Positions 7,375 to 16,382 of a DNA stretch of 64,000 bases are shown one piece after another; positions within the stretch are counted from its first letter, which is position 1; every line of letters starts with the position of its first letter. Made by a program: the position numbers and the translations under genes. The notes under the pieces are model-generated. The model had not been told where the DNA came from. It saw only the letters and a program-made list of their open reading frames with translations, and ran no database searches. The stretch comes from DAIQRJ01 sp963708795 (GTDB taxonomy: Bacteria > Actinomycetota > Actinomycetes > Propionibacteriales > DAIQRJ01): the NCBI GenBank assembly GCA_963708795.1, contig CAVPUH010000010.1, positions 57,711 through 121,710 of the forward strand, written 5' to 3'.

Positions 7375-8637
7375 CTACGTCACAGTTCGCGGCATGTGCG
7401 CCATGGTGTCCCGGCTGATCGGACATGACATGCACCGGGGCCCGCCACGTCCGCTGCCGAGCTCGGAGCCGGCGATCCGGATCACTTCGATGCCGGCCTC
7501 CTCGAGCCGGGCGTTCGTCTCGGTGTTCCGCTCGTAGGCCACAGCCAGCCGGGGCGCCAGCGCCAGAGTGTTGTTGCCGTCGTCCCACTGCTCCCGTTCG
7601 GCGGTGACCGGATCGAGCCCGGTGTCGATGCGGCGCACCTGGTCGACGCCGAGCGCCTGGGCCGCGGCCTGGAGGAACGGCTCCGGCCCACGGACCGACA
7701 GCGTGTCGCCGACGTCGTCCGGAACACCGTGGTCCGCGGCACCGTCGGCGGTGATCGTCCAGGCCTGCAGGGAGTCGGCGACGTTCGGGTACATGACCAC
7801 GGCGTCGACGTCGACCATCGTCACGATGGTGTCGAGGTGCATGGTGGCCCGGCTCTGGCCGATGGGCACGGCGAGCACGCTGTGGACCGCTCCGTCGCGG
7901 AGCACGGCCCGGGCGAGCCGCTCGACGCCGGCCGGCGAGGTGCGCTCGCCCGTGCCGACGGCGATCACGCCGGGGCCGAGCAGCATCACGTCCCCGCCCT
8001 CGAGGTGTTCCCAGGCCGGTGTGTAGGTGTGCGCCAGTGCGGCGAACCGCGGGTGGTGGCTGTAGATGACAGACGTGATCGCGGTCTCGCGCCGCCGCGC
8101 CGGCATCGCGAGACTGGTCACGGCTACGCGGTCGCCGATCCACACGCTCGAGTCACGCGTGAACAACAGGTTGGGCAGCGGGTCGATGACGAAGGAGTCG
8201 CTCGGCAGCAGGCTCGAGACGATGCTGTGGGCACTTCCGACGCCGAGGCCCGCGAGTTCGTCGTTACGGAGCCCAGCCGTCACGACGTCGGCCAGGGCGG
8301 CCGGGTCGAGGGCGAGGAGAACGGGTGCCAGGCGGGCCCGCAGGGTCTGTCCGACCCTGCTGCCCGCCAGCACGTCGGCCACCGCCTGCGCGCGCGCCGC
8401 CTCGACGCCGAGCGTTTCGGTGAGGAGACCGACGAGAGCGAGCACCTCGACGCCCCGCGCGGTCAGCTCCGCGGCGAAGGCGTCGTGCTCGTCCTGCGCG
8501 CGGCTCACCCACGGGATGCCGTCGAACAGGAGGCTGTCGTTGTTACGCGGGGTGAGGCGCGAGAGTTCCGGGCCGGGGCGGTGCACCAGGACGGTGCGGA
8601 GCGTGCCCACCTCGCTGTCGACCCACGGCTGCGTCAC
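7375..8637 (-). CDS. arcA: Arginine deiminase
   Basis: A 420-residue enzyme hydrolysing L-arginine to citrulline and ammonia. Family landmarks are in order: LVHRPGPEL at the N-terminus, NNDSLLFDGIPW, LLFTRDSSVWIGDRVAV, EGGDVMLLGPGVIAVG, MHLDTIVTMVD, WDDGNNTLAL, and the C-terminal nucleophile motif GGPRCMSCPISRD (Cys about 402). Length matches the family. No arcB, arcC or arginine/ornithine antiporter is nearby, so the enzyme may feed arginine catabolism without the classical ATP-yielding operon. Divergent from the GT2 gene across 54 bases. Confidence 0.95.
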   Translation of the reverse strand: MTQPWVDSEVGTLRTVLVHRPGPELSRLTPRNNDSLLFDGIPWVSRAQDEHDAFAAELTARGVEVLALVGLLTETLGVEAARAQAVADVLAGSRVGQTLRARLAPVLLALDPAALADVVTAGLRNDELAGLGVGSAHSIVSSLLPSDSFVIDPLPNLLFTRDSSVWIGDRVAVTSLAMPARRRETAITSVIYSHHPRFAALAHTYTPAWEHLEGGDVMLLGPGVIAVGTGERTSPAGVERLARAVLRDGAVHSVLAVPIGQSRATMHLDTIVTMVDVDAVVMYPNVADSLQAWTITADGAADHGVPDDVGDTLSVRGPEPFLQAAAQALGVDQVRRIDTGLDPVTAEREQWDDGNNTLALAPRLAVAYERNTETNARLEEAGIEVIRIAGSELGSGRGGPRCMSCPISRDTMAHMPRTVT

Positions 8638-8643
8638 CCAGTG

Positions 8644-8684
8644 AGGTTACGGTCGGTTGGGCGGGGTCGCCCGATCGGTAACCT
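8644..8684. promoter_or_regulatory. Inverted repeat in the arcA/GT2 divergent spacer
   Basis: AGGTTAC (8644-8650) and GTAACCT (8678-8684) form a perfect 7-bp inverted repeat with a 27-base spacer, filling most of the short divergent intergenic region. The inner flanks also partly pair (TCGG with CCGA). It may be an operator or overlap the two promoters; no regulator can be named. Confidence 0.35.
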
Positions 8685-8691
8685 TGCCGAC

Positions 8692-9507
8692 GTGTCCGAG
8701 CCGCTGATCCACCCGTTGAGCGTGCCGCCGCCGATGCGCGGCGCCGTTCGGCTGGCGGCGATCATCCCGGCACTGGACGAGGAACAGCGCATCGGGGCGA
8801 CGATCGAGGCGGTTCGCTCGGTGCCCGGGATCGACCTGGTCGTCGTGGTGGACGACGGATCCGCCGATCGGACGGCGGCGGTCGCGCGGTCGGCGGGTGC
8901 GATGGTCGCGGCGCATCCGAGCACGCGGGGCAAGGGTGCGGCGATGGCGACCGGGGTGCGAACACTGCGTCACAGCGGGGTCGACAACCATCTGCTGGTC
9001 TTCCTCGATGCCGACCTCGGGGAGTCGGCCGTGTACGCCGACCAGTTGATCGCCCCCGTGGTGTCGGGGGCGGCCGCGATGTCGATCGCCGTCCTGCCTC
9101 GCGCATCCGGGGACGTCGGCGGGCACGGCTTCGTCCTCGCTCTGGCGCGGGACGGCATCCGGCGGGGCACGGGGCGGGAGATGACCGCTCCGCTCTCCGG
9201 CCAGCGCTGCCTGACCTCGGCCGCCTTCGCGGCGGCGGAGCCGCTGGCCACCGGATGGGGGGTCGAGGTCGGGCTCACCATCGACGTGTTGCGGGCCGGG
9301 ATGGACGTCGTCGAGGTGGACGTGCCGTTCGGTCACCGCGTCACCGGCCACGACCTCGGCTCGCAGTTGCATCGCGCTCGTCAGTGGCGTGATGTGGCGC
9401 GGGCGTTGGCCGCGCGCAAGATCCGGCCGGGCACCGCGTCGTTGCCGGCGTCGGTCACCCGCCGGATGGCCTCGGTGCGCGCCAAGCTCCCGGGCCGGCA
9501 CACGTGA
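8692..9507 (+). CDS. Family 2 glycosyltransferase
   Basis: A 271-residue GT-A fold glycosyltransferase: the N-terminal AAIIPALDEEQRIGATI, the nucleotide-binding VVVVDDGSADRTAAVA, and LVFLDADLGES as the DXD-like metal site. GTGWGVEVGLTIDVL-like acceptor-side features and a basic C-terminus follow, as in DPM1/GpgS-like enzymes. GTG 8692 is the start nearest the first strand. Its stop overlaps the GTG of the next GT-C gene (GTGA), so the pair probably act in one glycolipid or polyprenol-sugar pathway. Donor and acceptor are not predictable. Confidence 0.85.
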   Translation: MSEPLIHPLSVPPPMRGAVRLAAIIPALDEEQRIGATIEAVRSVPGIDLVVVVDDGSADRTAAVARSAGAMVAAHPSTRGKGAAMATGVRTLRHSGVDNHLLVFLDADLGESAVYADQLIAPVVSGAAAMSIAVLPRASGDVGGHGFVLALARDGIRRGTGREMTAPLSGQRCLTSAAFAAAEPLATGWGVEVGLTIDVLRAGMDVVEVDVPFGHRVTGHDLGSQLHRARQWRDVARALAARKIRPGTASLPASVTRRMASVRAKLPGRHT

Positions 9508-11234
9508 CGACACCGCACGCCCGGTCCGGACCTGACCTCGGGCGTCGCGCCTGCTTCTTCCTCGCCACCTCGGTCGCCCTGATCGTCGTCACCGGGTTCC
9601 TCGGCCCCTCCGCAACCGAGCCGGCGCTGCCGGGGCGGCACACTCTGCTCCCGGCCTACTTCGTGGAGTCGGGCGCCTCGGCCTGGGTGGTCTGCGCGCT
9701 CATCATCGCGTTCCTGCTGATCGGCGGCTGGGGAGTTCATCTCGGCCTGCGCGCGGTCGAACGGGGGTGGCGACCGAACCTGCGCAGGTTCACTCCGGCG
9801 GCCGTCCTCGGCGTGGTCGCGGTGGCCCTCGTGCCCCCGATGGGGTCGGGCGACATCCTCATGTACGCCGCGTACGGGCGGATCGCCGAGCATTACCACG
9901 GCGATGTTTACTCGCTGACCCCCGACGAGATCTCCCGCTTCACCTATGACCCGGTCACGTCGATGGTCGAGCGGCCCTGGCAGAACACACCGTCGGTCTA
10001 CGGGCCGATCGCCACGTGGGCACAACAGTTCGCCTCGTGGATCGGCGGCGATTCGGTCCACCTCACCGTCTGGGTCCTGCAGGCGATCAATGCCGCGGCG
10101 TTCATTGCTGCGGGTCTGCTCGTGCTGAAGCTCACCGGCCGCGATCCAGCCGCCAGGAGCCGAGCGCTGGTGATGGTGCTGGCGAACCCGGTGTTGATCT
10201 GGGCGCTCGTCGCCGGCGCGCACAACGATGCCCAGGCCGCGCTGTTCGGGCTGATGGCCCTGCTGGCGGTGCGGAAGTCGCCACTCGCGGCCGGTCTGCT
10301 GCTCGGGATCGCCGGCGCGATCAAGCTCTCACTCGGGTTCTACGGCCTTGCCCTGCTCTGGGCGTTGCGGCGCTCGAAGCGGGGGGTGGGCGAGGTGATC
10401 CTCGGTGCGGCGGTGAGTCTGGTCGGGCTGTATCTGACCACGAGCCGGCACGCGTTCGACCAGATCCTCACCGCCTCGAAGTTCATGTCCACGGGAACGC
10501 CCGCGAAGATGCTGTACGCGCCGCTGTCGTGGGTGTTCTCCGACAACATGTCGCGGCGGATCCTTTCGGCGGTCGCCTGGATCGTGCTGATCGTCCTGGT
10601 CGCCATGGTCATGCAGGTGATGCCGAAGGCGATCGTGCGTCGCGACGCACGGGCGGACGCGCGGGCCGGCGCGAGTCCCGGCGCCTTCGCACGGATCGGG
10701 CGCTGGTACGACGGCGATGTCGTGCAGTCCGATGCCCTCAAGGCGGCCGTGGCGGTGACCTTCGTGTGGCTGCTGACGGCGCTCTACAGCCTGCCCTGGT
10801 ACGACATCGTGACCTGGCTGCCGCTCGCGGGGCTGGCCGCAAGCCGGCTGGACCGCCTGCTGCTGGTGCGGACCGTGACGATGTCCGTCGGTTATGTCCC
10901 TGGCCGCGACGCCGACCTCGGGCCCGTCCTTCAGTTCGTCACAGATCGGTTGCGCGACACGGTCGCGCCGATCGTCCAGACCGTGTTGATCGTTCTGCTG
11001 GTGCGGTGGAGCCTGCAACGCGGCGCGCTCGGTCCCCGCGGGATGTGGCGCTGGATCCGCGATCCTCAACGACGACGACGTGGCGCGAGCACGCCGGCGA
11101 TACCGAGTGCGGGCAGAAGCGGGAGCAGCACGGCGGCGCCGAGCATGAGCCCGGAGTCGTTGGCCAGCATCCCGAGCACGCCGGTCAGCGTCAGCGACCA
11201 CACGCCGAACCGCAACGACGGCCAGGTGTCGTAG
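9504..11234 (+). CDS. GT-C family polyprenol-dependent mannosyltransferase-like membrane protein
   Basis: A 576-residue polytopic membrane protein with about a dozen hydrophobic segments and an early acidic loop, PPMGSGDILMYAAYGRIAEHYHGDVY. That loop resembles the catalytic first loop of mycobacterial MptA/MptB-type alpha-mannosyltransferases, which use polyprenyl-phosphate-mannose outside the membrane. LVAGAHNDAQ and YSLPWYDIVTWLPLA are further conserved-looking blocks. Start GTG overlaps the GT2 stop. The last 56 codons are Ser/Pro/Arg-rich and lie antisense to the end of the convergent gene, so this tail may not be conserved. Confidence 0.82.
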   Translation: MTTPHARSGPDLGRRACFFLATSVALIVVTGFLGPSATEPALPGRHTLLPAYFVESGASAWVVCALIIAFLLIGGWGVHLGLRAVERGWRPNLRRFTPAAVLGVVAVALVPPMGSGDILMYAAYGRIAEHYHGDVYSLTPDEISRFTYDPVTSMVERPWQNTPSVYGPIATWAQQFASWIGGDSVHLTVWVLQAINAAAFIAAGLLVLKLTGRDPAARSRALVMVLANPVLIWALVAGAHNDAQAALFGLMALLAVRKSPLAAGLLLGIAGAIKLSLGFYGLALLWALRRSKRGVGEVILGAAVSLVGLYLTTSRHAFDQILTASKFMSTGTPAKMLYAPLSWVFSDNMSRRILSAVAWIVLIVLVAMVMQVMPKAIVRRDARADARAGASPGAFARIGRWYDGDVVQSDALKAAVAVTFVWLLTALYSLPWYDIVTWLPLAGLAASRLDRLLLVRTVTMSVGYVPGRDADLGPVLQFVTDRLRDTVAPIVQTVLIVLLVRWSLQRGALGPRGMWRWIRDPQRRRRGASTPAIPSAGRSGSSTAAPSMSPESLASIPSTPVSVSDHTPNRNDGQVS

Positions 11235-13225
11235 CCGGTGTCGAGCCGCTGCAGCGACCGGCGGAGGCCGCCCCAGCCCACCCTGGCGGCTGCGACCCGG
11301 GTGGGTAGGCAGACGGCAAGGCCGGTCGCAACGAGGACCACGAGGACGGCGACGGCGACGAGCGGCGACCCGGTGGCGTGCAGGTTGTCGTCCATCTTGC
11401 GGGTCAGGACCGTCCATGCCTCGCCGTCGAAGACCCGTGCGGCGAACTGACCGATGTGGGTGCGTTCCTCGACCGGTCGTGAGTAGTCGAGGCCGGCGAC
11501 GACGAGGAACACGACGATGCCGGCGCCGGCGACGACGATCAGGCGGAGCCAGGTGAGACGTACCCCGCCGACGAGGAGGGCGAGCAGCAGCACGCCGGGC
11601 GTGAGGGCGAGCATGCCGCCGACGTCCGCGCCCATGGACGGGAGCCCGTCGATGAGGATGCCGGCCAGGCCGATCGTCGCCACCGCCCGGACGGCGACCG
11701 CGCGGCCGCGACCCGGCGTGGCGGCGGATCGTGCCGCGAAGAACGCGCACCCGGCCGCGGCGAGGAGCACGCCGGCGGCGAACAGGCCGAACGTGAGGTT
11801 GCGGATCCCGTAGAACCGGCCGGCCAGGATCGGATTGTTGCCGAACGGGGTGGCCTGCTGGAGGAAACCGCCGAGGACGGTGTCGAGGCCGAGGATCCCG
11901 CCGGTGATGCCCGAGATCATCGTGACCGCGAGCAGGCCGGCGTTGCGCGGATGCCGTCCGAGCCAGCCGATGAGCAGCGCCGACGCGACCGCGGCGAGGG
12001 CAAGCGTGGCGATCGCGGTCTGGATCACGGCGGACGGCCGGGTGGCCAGCGGGATCAGCTTGCTGAGATACGTGCAGAGCGGGACCCAGGCCACGAACGA
12101 GAGCGCGGCTGCGCCGGCGCCGCGGCCGACCGCCCGCGACCCACCCCGGGCGTTGCGGATCCGGACCGCGACGAGGGTGCCGATCGCGGTGAGGATCGAG
12201 ATCCCGACGGCCGACCAGCCGGCGAGGACGCCAGTGAGTGAGCGGTCGTTGGTGGTGACGAGGGTGCGGATGTCGCGGGTGGTGTCGGTCTCGCTGCCGC
12301 CGCGGTTGCCGGTGTCGACGACGCGGGTACCGACGAGGTCGGTCGGTGCCACCGCGCCGGCATCCGTCAGCAGCGTGGGGGTGAGGTCCGTGAGTTGGGC
12401 CATGCCGGTCCAGCGGGTGGACGACGAGGTGAGCCAGGTCGAGGTGGTCGGGACGGTGCGACCGAAGCGGACGTGGAGGAGGATCCGCAGGCCGGCTCGA
12501 GTGTCTGCGGCGTCTGCCGTGGTGGCGGGGGCGTTGGCGCGGTCGCTGATGCCGCTCAGGTAGACGTCGGTGGTCGTGTTGCCGCCGGCGAGGGAGTCGG
12601 CCAGGTCGGCGGTGGCCGCCTCGAGGTCGGTGCCGGCGATCAGCGTGATGGCGCACGACGGGTCGATCGTCGACGGCATGGTCGGCCAGTACGCGGGAAC
12701 CCGGCCCTGGGTGTCGGCGGCACCGACGGCGGCTTCCGGCCCGATCGCGCACATCCGGGCGCCTGCGGCGGCAGCGGCGTCACCGAGGAGCCCAGGTCTG
12801 GCGTCATAGTTCTCGCGGCGTTGCCGGTCGCGGAGCATGGCCCAGTTGACGACCGTGGCGCTTCCGTCGTCGGCGACGGTGACCTTCGCTGGGGCGCAGC
12901 CGCTGGTCGCTCGGCGTCCGGCCGAGAGCGTCAGCCAGCCGTCGGTGAGGCAGGTCGTCGGTTCGACGGTGCGGACCGACAGCGATGCGAGTCCGGCGTT
13001 CTCGGCCGTGGCGAACAGGCGGGGCGTGGCGCTGCGGCTCACGGCCGACCATTCGGCGCCGGGGACGCCGACGAGCACGACGTGTCCCGACGGCGATCGT
13101 GTCGGCAGCTGTGACGTGGTGTCGGCCAAAAGGGTGGGTGCGACGCCGAAGACCGCCAGGACAACGAGGATCAGTCCGCTGGTGATCCACCACGGGTGCC
13201 GGAATGCGACGCCACGGGGGTCCAC
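11066..13225 (-). CDS. Large membrane protein with alkaline-phosphatase-like ectodomain
   Basis: 719 residues. One N-terminal membrane segment (about 13-33) is followed by a roughly 290-residue extracytoplasmic region with VVLVGVPGAEWSAV, CLTDGWLTLSAGRRA and MAQLTDLTPTLLTDAGA, reminiscent of alkaline-phosphatase-superfamily domains. About ten membrane helices then run to the C-terminus. Similar proteins occur widely in actinobacteria without assigned function. GTG 13225 is the start. Its 3' end overlaps the convergent mannosyltransferase gene by 169 bases. A role in envelope glycan or lipid transfer is a guess from context. Confidence 0.75.
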   Translation of the reverse strand: MDPRGVAFRHPWWITSGLILVVLAVFGVAPTLLADTTSQLPTRSPSGHVVLVGVPGAEWSAVSRSATPRLFATAENAGLASLSVRTVEPTTCLTDGWLTLSAGRRATSGCAPAKVTVADDGSATVVNWAMLRDRQRRENYDARPGLLGDAAAAAGARMCAIGPEAAVGAADTQGRVPAYWPTMPSTIDPSCAITLIAGTDLEAATADLADSLAGGNTTTDVYLSGISDRANAPATTADAADTRAGLRILLHVRFGRTVPTTSTWLTSSSTRWTGMAQLTDLTPTLLTDAGAVAPTDLVGTRVVDTGNRGGSETDTTRDIRTLVTTNDRSLTGVLAGWSAVGISILTAIGTLVAVRIRNARGGSRAVGRGAGAAALSFVAWVPLCTYLSKLIPLATRPSAVIQTAIATLALAAVASALLIGWLGRHPRNAGLLAVTMISGITGGILGLDTVLGGFLQQATPFGNNPILAGRFYGIRNLTFGLFAAGVLLAAAGCAFFAARSAATPGRGRAVAVRAVATIGLAGILIDGLPSMGADVGGMLALTPGVLLLALLVGGVRLTWLRLIVVAGAGIVVFLVVAGLDYSRPVEERTHIGQFAARVFDGEAWTVLTRKMDDNLHATGSPLVAVAVLVVLVATGLAVCLPTRVAAARVGWGGLRRSLQRLDTGYDTWPSLRFGVWSLTLTGVLGMLANDSGLMLGAAVLLPLLPALGIAGVLAPRRRR

Positions 13226-13252
13226 GGGTCCCGATGGTAGTCAGGCGATGGG

Positions 13253-13876
13253 TCATCTCCGGCGTACGGCTCGCTGTGCCTTGGCTCGTACCGATCGGGC
13301 CAGGGGGACTCCGGAGTCGAGCAGTCGCTCGAGCTGATCGGAGTCGGGACCGATGGCCATCACGGCGATCGTGACGTCGTGATCGGGCCGGGACACGACG
13401 GTCACCTCGTTGCCGGCGGCGATCCGTCCCGGCGAGTGGACGGCCAGGAGAGCTCCGACGCGGCCGGACCTGTTGAAGTCCCGATGGAAGCCGGTGACGC
13501 CGACGCGTTGCGACAGGTTCTGGCACGGCGTGCGCGGCATCCGTACTTCGAGCTCGACCGTGCCGATCTGCCATCGCTCGCCCAGTAGCGCGCCGGTGAC
13601 GTCGAGCCCGGAGGTGGTGAGGTTCTCGCCGAAGACTCCGGGCTTCAGGTCTCGGCCGAGTTGCTCTGACCACCAGGCCGTGTCTTCGCTGGCGTAGGCG
13701 TACACCGCCTTGTCCGGGCCGCCATGCCCACGGCTGAGTTGCCGGTCGCCGACCAGCCCGGACGTGTCGACCTCGACCGCGCCTTCGACGGGTCTCTTGT
13801 CGATGCCGGTCTCGCCGTAATAGCCCGGCGTGACGTGATGCAGCACGTTGACGGAGAGCAGCCGGGCGTCGCTCAT
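13253..13876 (-). CDS. MOSC domain-containing protein (YiiM-like)
   Basis: A 207-residue soluble protein with a MOSC beta-barrel: VDTSGLVGDRQLSRGHGGPDKAVYAY, PGVFGENLTTSGLDV, LEVRMPRTPCQNLSQRV with the conserved Cys that would bind molybdenum cofactor sulfur, and GRVGALLAVHSPGRI. A YiiM-like C-terminal extension follows. MOSC proteins carry persulfide or Moco-type ligands and reduce N-hydroxylated compounds in the YiiM branch. ATG 13876 is chosen because the same frame further upstream is only shadow of the HNH pseudogene. Confidence 0.88.
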   Translation of the reverse strand: MSDARLLSVNVLHHVTPGYYGETGIDKRPVEGAVEVDTSGLVGDRQLSRGHGGPDKAVYAYASEDTAWWSEQLGRDLKPGVFGENLTTSGLDVTGALLGERWQIGTVELEVRMPRTPCQNLSQRVGVTGFHRDFNRSGRVGALLAVHSPGRIAAGNEVTVVSRPDHDVTIAVMAIGPDSDQLERLLDSGVPLARSVRAKAQRAVRRR

Positions 13877-13944
13877 CGCTGGATCATCGACCGGCTGCGC
13901 GTCGACTGCTTGACCGTGCTTGCGGTTTCCATGGGTCACCATCG

Positions 13945-15228
13945 TCAGCCGGCTCGGGGGAGTTGTTCGCCGGGTTTGCCGGTTCTGGGTAGTCGGGGTC
14001 CGAGGGCTGGTGGTGGTCGGGTGTCGTAGCGGTGTCCGGTGGGCGTGATCACCACCCGGTGTTTGGCGGTGCCGGTGGTGTGCCAGCCGGGGATCTGGTC
14101 GACGAGGTTGCCGCGTTGGCAGAGTCCGATGCCGTTGTCGGCGGTGGTGGGCCCACCGTTCGCGTAGGTGTGGAGGTGGTCGAGGTCGCGGATGGGCGCT
14201 GAGCAGTAGGGGTCGCGGCAGACTTGGTCGCGGGCGTTGATCAACACGGCGAGGGCGCCGTCGAACCGGCGTCGTCTGGTGTCGATGGTGGCGACGGTGT
14301 CGTCGATGGGGTCGGTGAGCAACCGCCGTACCCACACTCGGGCTGAGGTGGCTTGGGGGTCGCGGGTGATGATGCGGCGGGCCAGGAACGCCGGGAGTGG
14401 TCCATGGCCCGGGAGTTGGGCGGGTTCCTCGCTGCGTCCCAGCAGGGCGTCGCTGGTCATCACCAGCTGGACCTCGACCGGGACAGCAGCCGCGGTGGTC
14501 TGGCCGGTGATCCGTTCGATGAGGGTGTCGGCCTTGATCTGCGCCTTTGGTCCGTTCGTCCCCGGTCGCTTTCGCTGATTCCGCGGCGGCGCGTAGTGAC
14601 GCGAAACACGCCACGGCTTGTTCCACCGGCAGGACCGCGGTGATCGTGGCCATGGTGTCCGGCAGGGGTCGGATGGACACGTACCGGTCCTCCCGGGCCC
14701 GTGCTGCCCGGCGGACGGCGGCGTCCTGGTCGAGTTCGATCACCCGCCGCCGCACCGCCTGGCTGATCTCGGGCACCGACATCGACCCCACCACCGGACC
14801 GAGCTCGGTGTCGACCCGGCCACGGTCCTCCCGGGTCAGACACCGCGTCTCCGTGATCGCCGCCCGCACACCCCGCTCGCGACACCCGCCCCGCCGCCAG
14901 AGCGCGCAGCGCGGCGGGCATCTCGGTCGACCAGCACCCGCGCGTCCGCCAACCGGCGCGACGCCGACGCCGGGGACGTCTTGGTCGCGAAACCGATCTG
15001 ATCCGCGATCCCCAGCCCCCGCCGCCTCGTCGGCACACCCTGCGACTCCTGCACCTGAAGCTGCGAGGTCTCGAAGTCGACCGCTTCCAGAGCTTGCGCG
15101 GCGGCCAACGCGGACTGCGCCCGGGCCAGCAGCCCGATCCGATCGATCCGCTCCACATCATCGTCGGCTGGGGAGCGGACTACCGCAGCGGCAGCGTCAA
15201 TCAGGTCACCGATCGACGCACGCAACAC
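13945..15228 (-). pseudogene. DUF222/HNH endonuclease (13E12-type), multiply frameshifted
   Basis: A gene of the 13E12/DUF222-HNH family whose pieces occur in successive frames. The N-terminal DUF222 part starts near GTG 15228 (LRASIGDLIDAAAAVV ... QALEAVDFE ... ADARVLVD). A short fragment MPAALRALAAGRVS then appears in another frame around 14900. VRAAITETRCLTREDRGRV ... IRPLPDTMATITAVLP follows in a third frame. After a further shift near 14545 comes the HNH domain (RDQVCRDPYCSAPIRDLDHL ... GGPTTADNGIGLC), ending at 13945. At least three frame changes make it inactive unless they are sequencing errors. An SOS-box-like site lies just upstream. Confidence 0.85.
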
Positions 15229-15254
15229 CGCGCCGTCAGTCCCGCTTCCTGATC

Positions 15255-15270
15255 TCCAACATGTGTTCGA
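15255..15270. promoter_or_regulatory. LexA (SOS) box upstream of the HNH/DUF222 gene
   Basis: TCCAAC-ATGT-GTTCGA differs at one position from the actinobacterial SOS consensus TCGAAC-N4-GTTCGA. It lies 26 bases upstream of the probable GTG start of the DUF222/HNH gene. In Mycobacterium tuberculosis, 13E12-family genes are known LexA targets, which supports the reading. Confidence 0.75.
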
Positions 15271-15572
15271 TACTAATCCGCATCGCCGACAGTCCCGAGT
15301 TATCCCCAAGCGGGCAACGGGAATCAGCAGACCGCTGGGCTGTGGACAACTAGACGCTCGACCCGACCGGAGCGAGCGCCTGTGCGCCCAACTTCGACCC
15401 GCCGGGGACGATCGACCATCTGCACGGGGTGAAAGGTCCCGGCACGGGTCGACGTCGGAGGCAGGACCCGCGATCGTCGCCACTGAGCAGCAGCAGCGAC
15501 GCCGACCACCGTCGAGCATCACTAGCGGTCGCCCGACCGCCGCTGCCGTTCGACCTCGACCCTGCCGGGACC

Positions 15573-15595
15573 TTCGACCCCGGCACGGGGTCGAA
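15573..15595. repeat. Perfect 10-bp inverted repeat with 3-base loop
   Basis: TTCGACCCCG (15573-15582), GCA, CGGGGTCGAA (15586-15595). It lies about 80 bases before the chelatase start and could be a hairpin in its leader or an operator. No T-tract follows. Confidence 0.55.
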
Positions 15596-15676
15596 CCTCC
15601 CGGCCGGGGATGAAGCTCCGTGGAGCACGTCGATCACCGATTCCTCGCCCGACCGGCTGCGAGTGATGATGGGGAC

Positions 15677-16378
15677 ATGGCCGACCTCGATCCCGTGCTC
15701 GTCGCGTGCGTGCACGGCACCAGGTCACCAGCCGGGCAGCAGACGTATCTCGCCCTGGCCGACGCAGTGCGCCGGGCGACCGGCGTGCGAGTGCTCTCTG
15801 CCTACGTGGACGTCCAGGAACCGGCTGTAGCCGACCTCGTCAGCACCCTCGACGACGCCGGCGAACGCGTCGTCGTCGTGCCCCTCCTGCTCTCCTACGG
15901 TTTCCACGTCGGCGTCGATGTCGCGAAGGCCGTCGTGGGTCGCACGCACGCGATCGCCGCTCGCCACCTCGGCCCCTCACCGCTGCTGACCGATGCCCTC
16001 GAGCGGCGTCTGGCCGCCATACCCGTCCGGCCGGCCGCCGTCGTCCTCGCGGCGGCCGGATCGTCCGACCCGGCCGCGCACGACGAGACCGCGGCGGCCG
16101 CCGCCCTGCTCGCAGCTCGGATCGGCCGGCCCGTTACCGTCGGCTACGGTGCCAGCGCCCAGCCGTCGGTCGCCGACGCGGTCACGGCGACACGCACCGC
16201 GAACCCCGGGCCGGTCGTCGTCGCGTCGTACATGCTCGCGCCGGGCTACTTCCACGGCCGACTCGCCGATGCCGGTGCGGACGCCGTCACCGAACCCCTG
16301 TGTTCGCCCACTGACATCCCGGATGCCGTCGTCCAGCTCGTCCGGCGCCGTTACGTCGACGCGGCCGCACTTCTCTGA
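15677..16378 (+). CDS. Sirohydrochlorin chelatase (CbiX/SirB family)
   Basis: A 233-residue class II chelatase-like protein. LVACVHGTRSPAGQQ holds the first catalytic His near the N-terminus, and VVPLLLSYGFHVGVDV the second metal-site His. A second half with VVLAAAGSSDPAAHDE and VVVASYMLAPGYFHGRL repeats the fold. Such enzymes insert Co or Fe into sirohydrochlorin. ATG 15677 follows a GGGGAC Shine-Dalgarno-like stretch. It converges on larC, four bases away. No sirohaem or cobalamin gene is adjacent, so a nickel- or iron-related role beside larBC is a possibility rather than a conclusion. Confidence 0.85.
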   Translation: MADLDPVLVACVHGTRSPAGQQTYLALADAVRRATGVRVLSAYVDVQEPAVADLVSTLDDAGERVVVVPLLLSYGFHVGVDVAKAVVGRTHAIAARHLGPSPLLTDALERRLAAIPVRPAAVVLAAAGSSDPAAHDETAAAAALLAARIGRPVTVGYGASAQPSVADAVTATRTANPGPVVVASYMLAPGYFHGRLADAGADAVTEPLCSPTDIPDAVVQLVRRRYVDAAALL

Positions 16379-16382
16379 TACC

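Larger units (their letters stand above)
15229..15676. other. Gene-free spacer with SOS box and hairpin
   Basis: No convincing gene is seen in these 448 bases; the open frames here have shadow-like composition. It contains the LexA-type box at 15255-15270 and the perfect hairpin at 15573-15595. The motif TTCGACCC occurs at 15393 and again within that hairpin. Confidence 0.6.

Noticed and set aside
10329..12752. An 807-codon minus-strand frame
   Set aside because: Arg/His/Pro-rich shadow overlapping the mannosyltransferase and the phosphatase-like membrane protein, both of which have coherent membrane segments.
13877..14869. Possible fusion of the MOSC protein with upstream DUF222 residues
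   Set aside because: The frame is open, but the middle part is His/Pro/Arg shadow of the HNH domain read in another frame; the MOSC protein starts naturally at ATG 13876.
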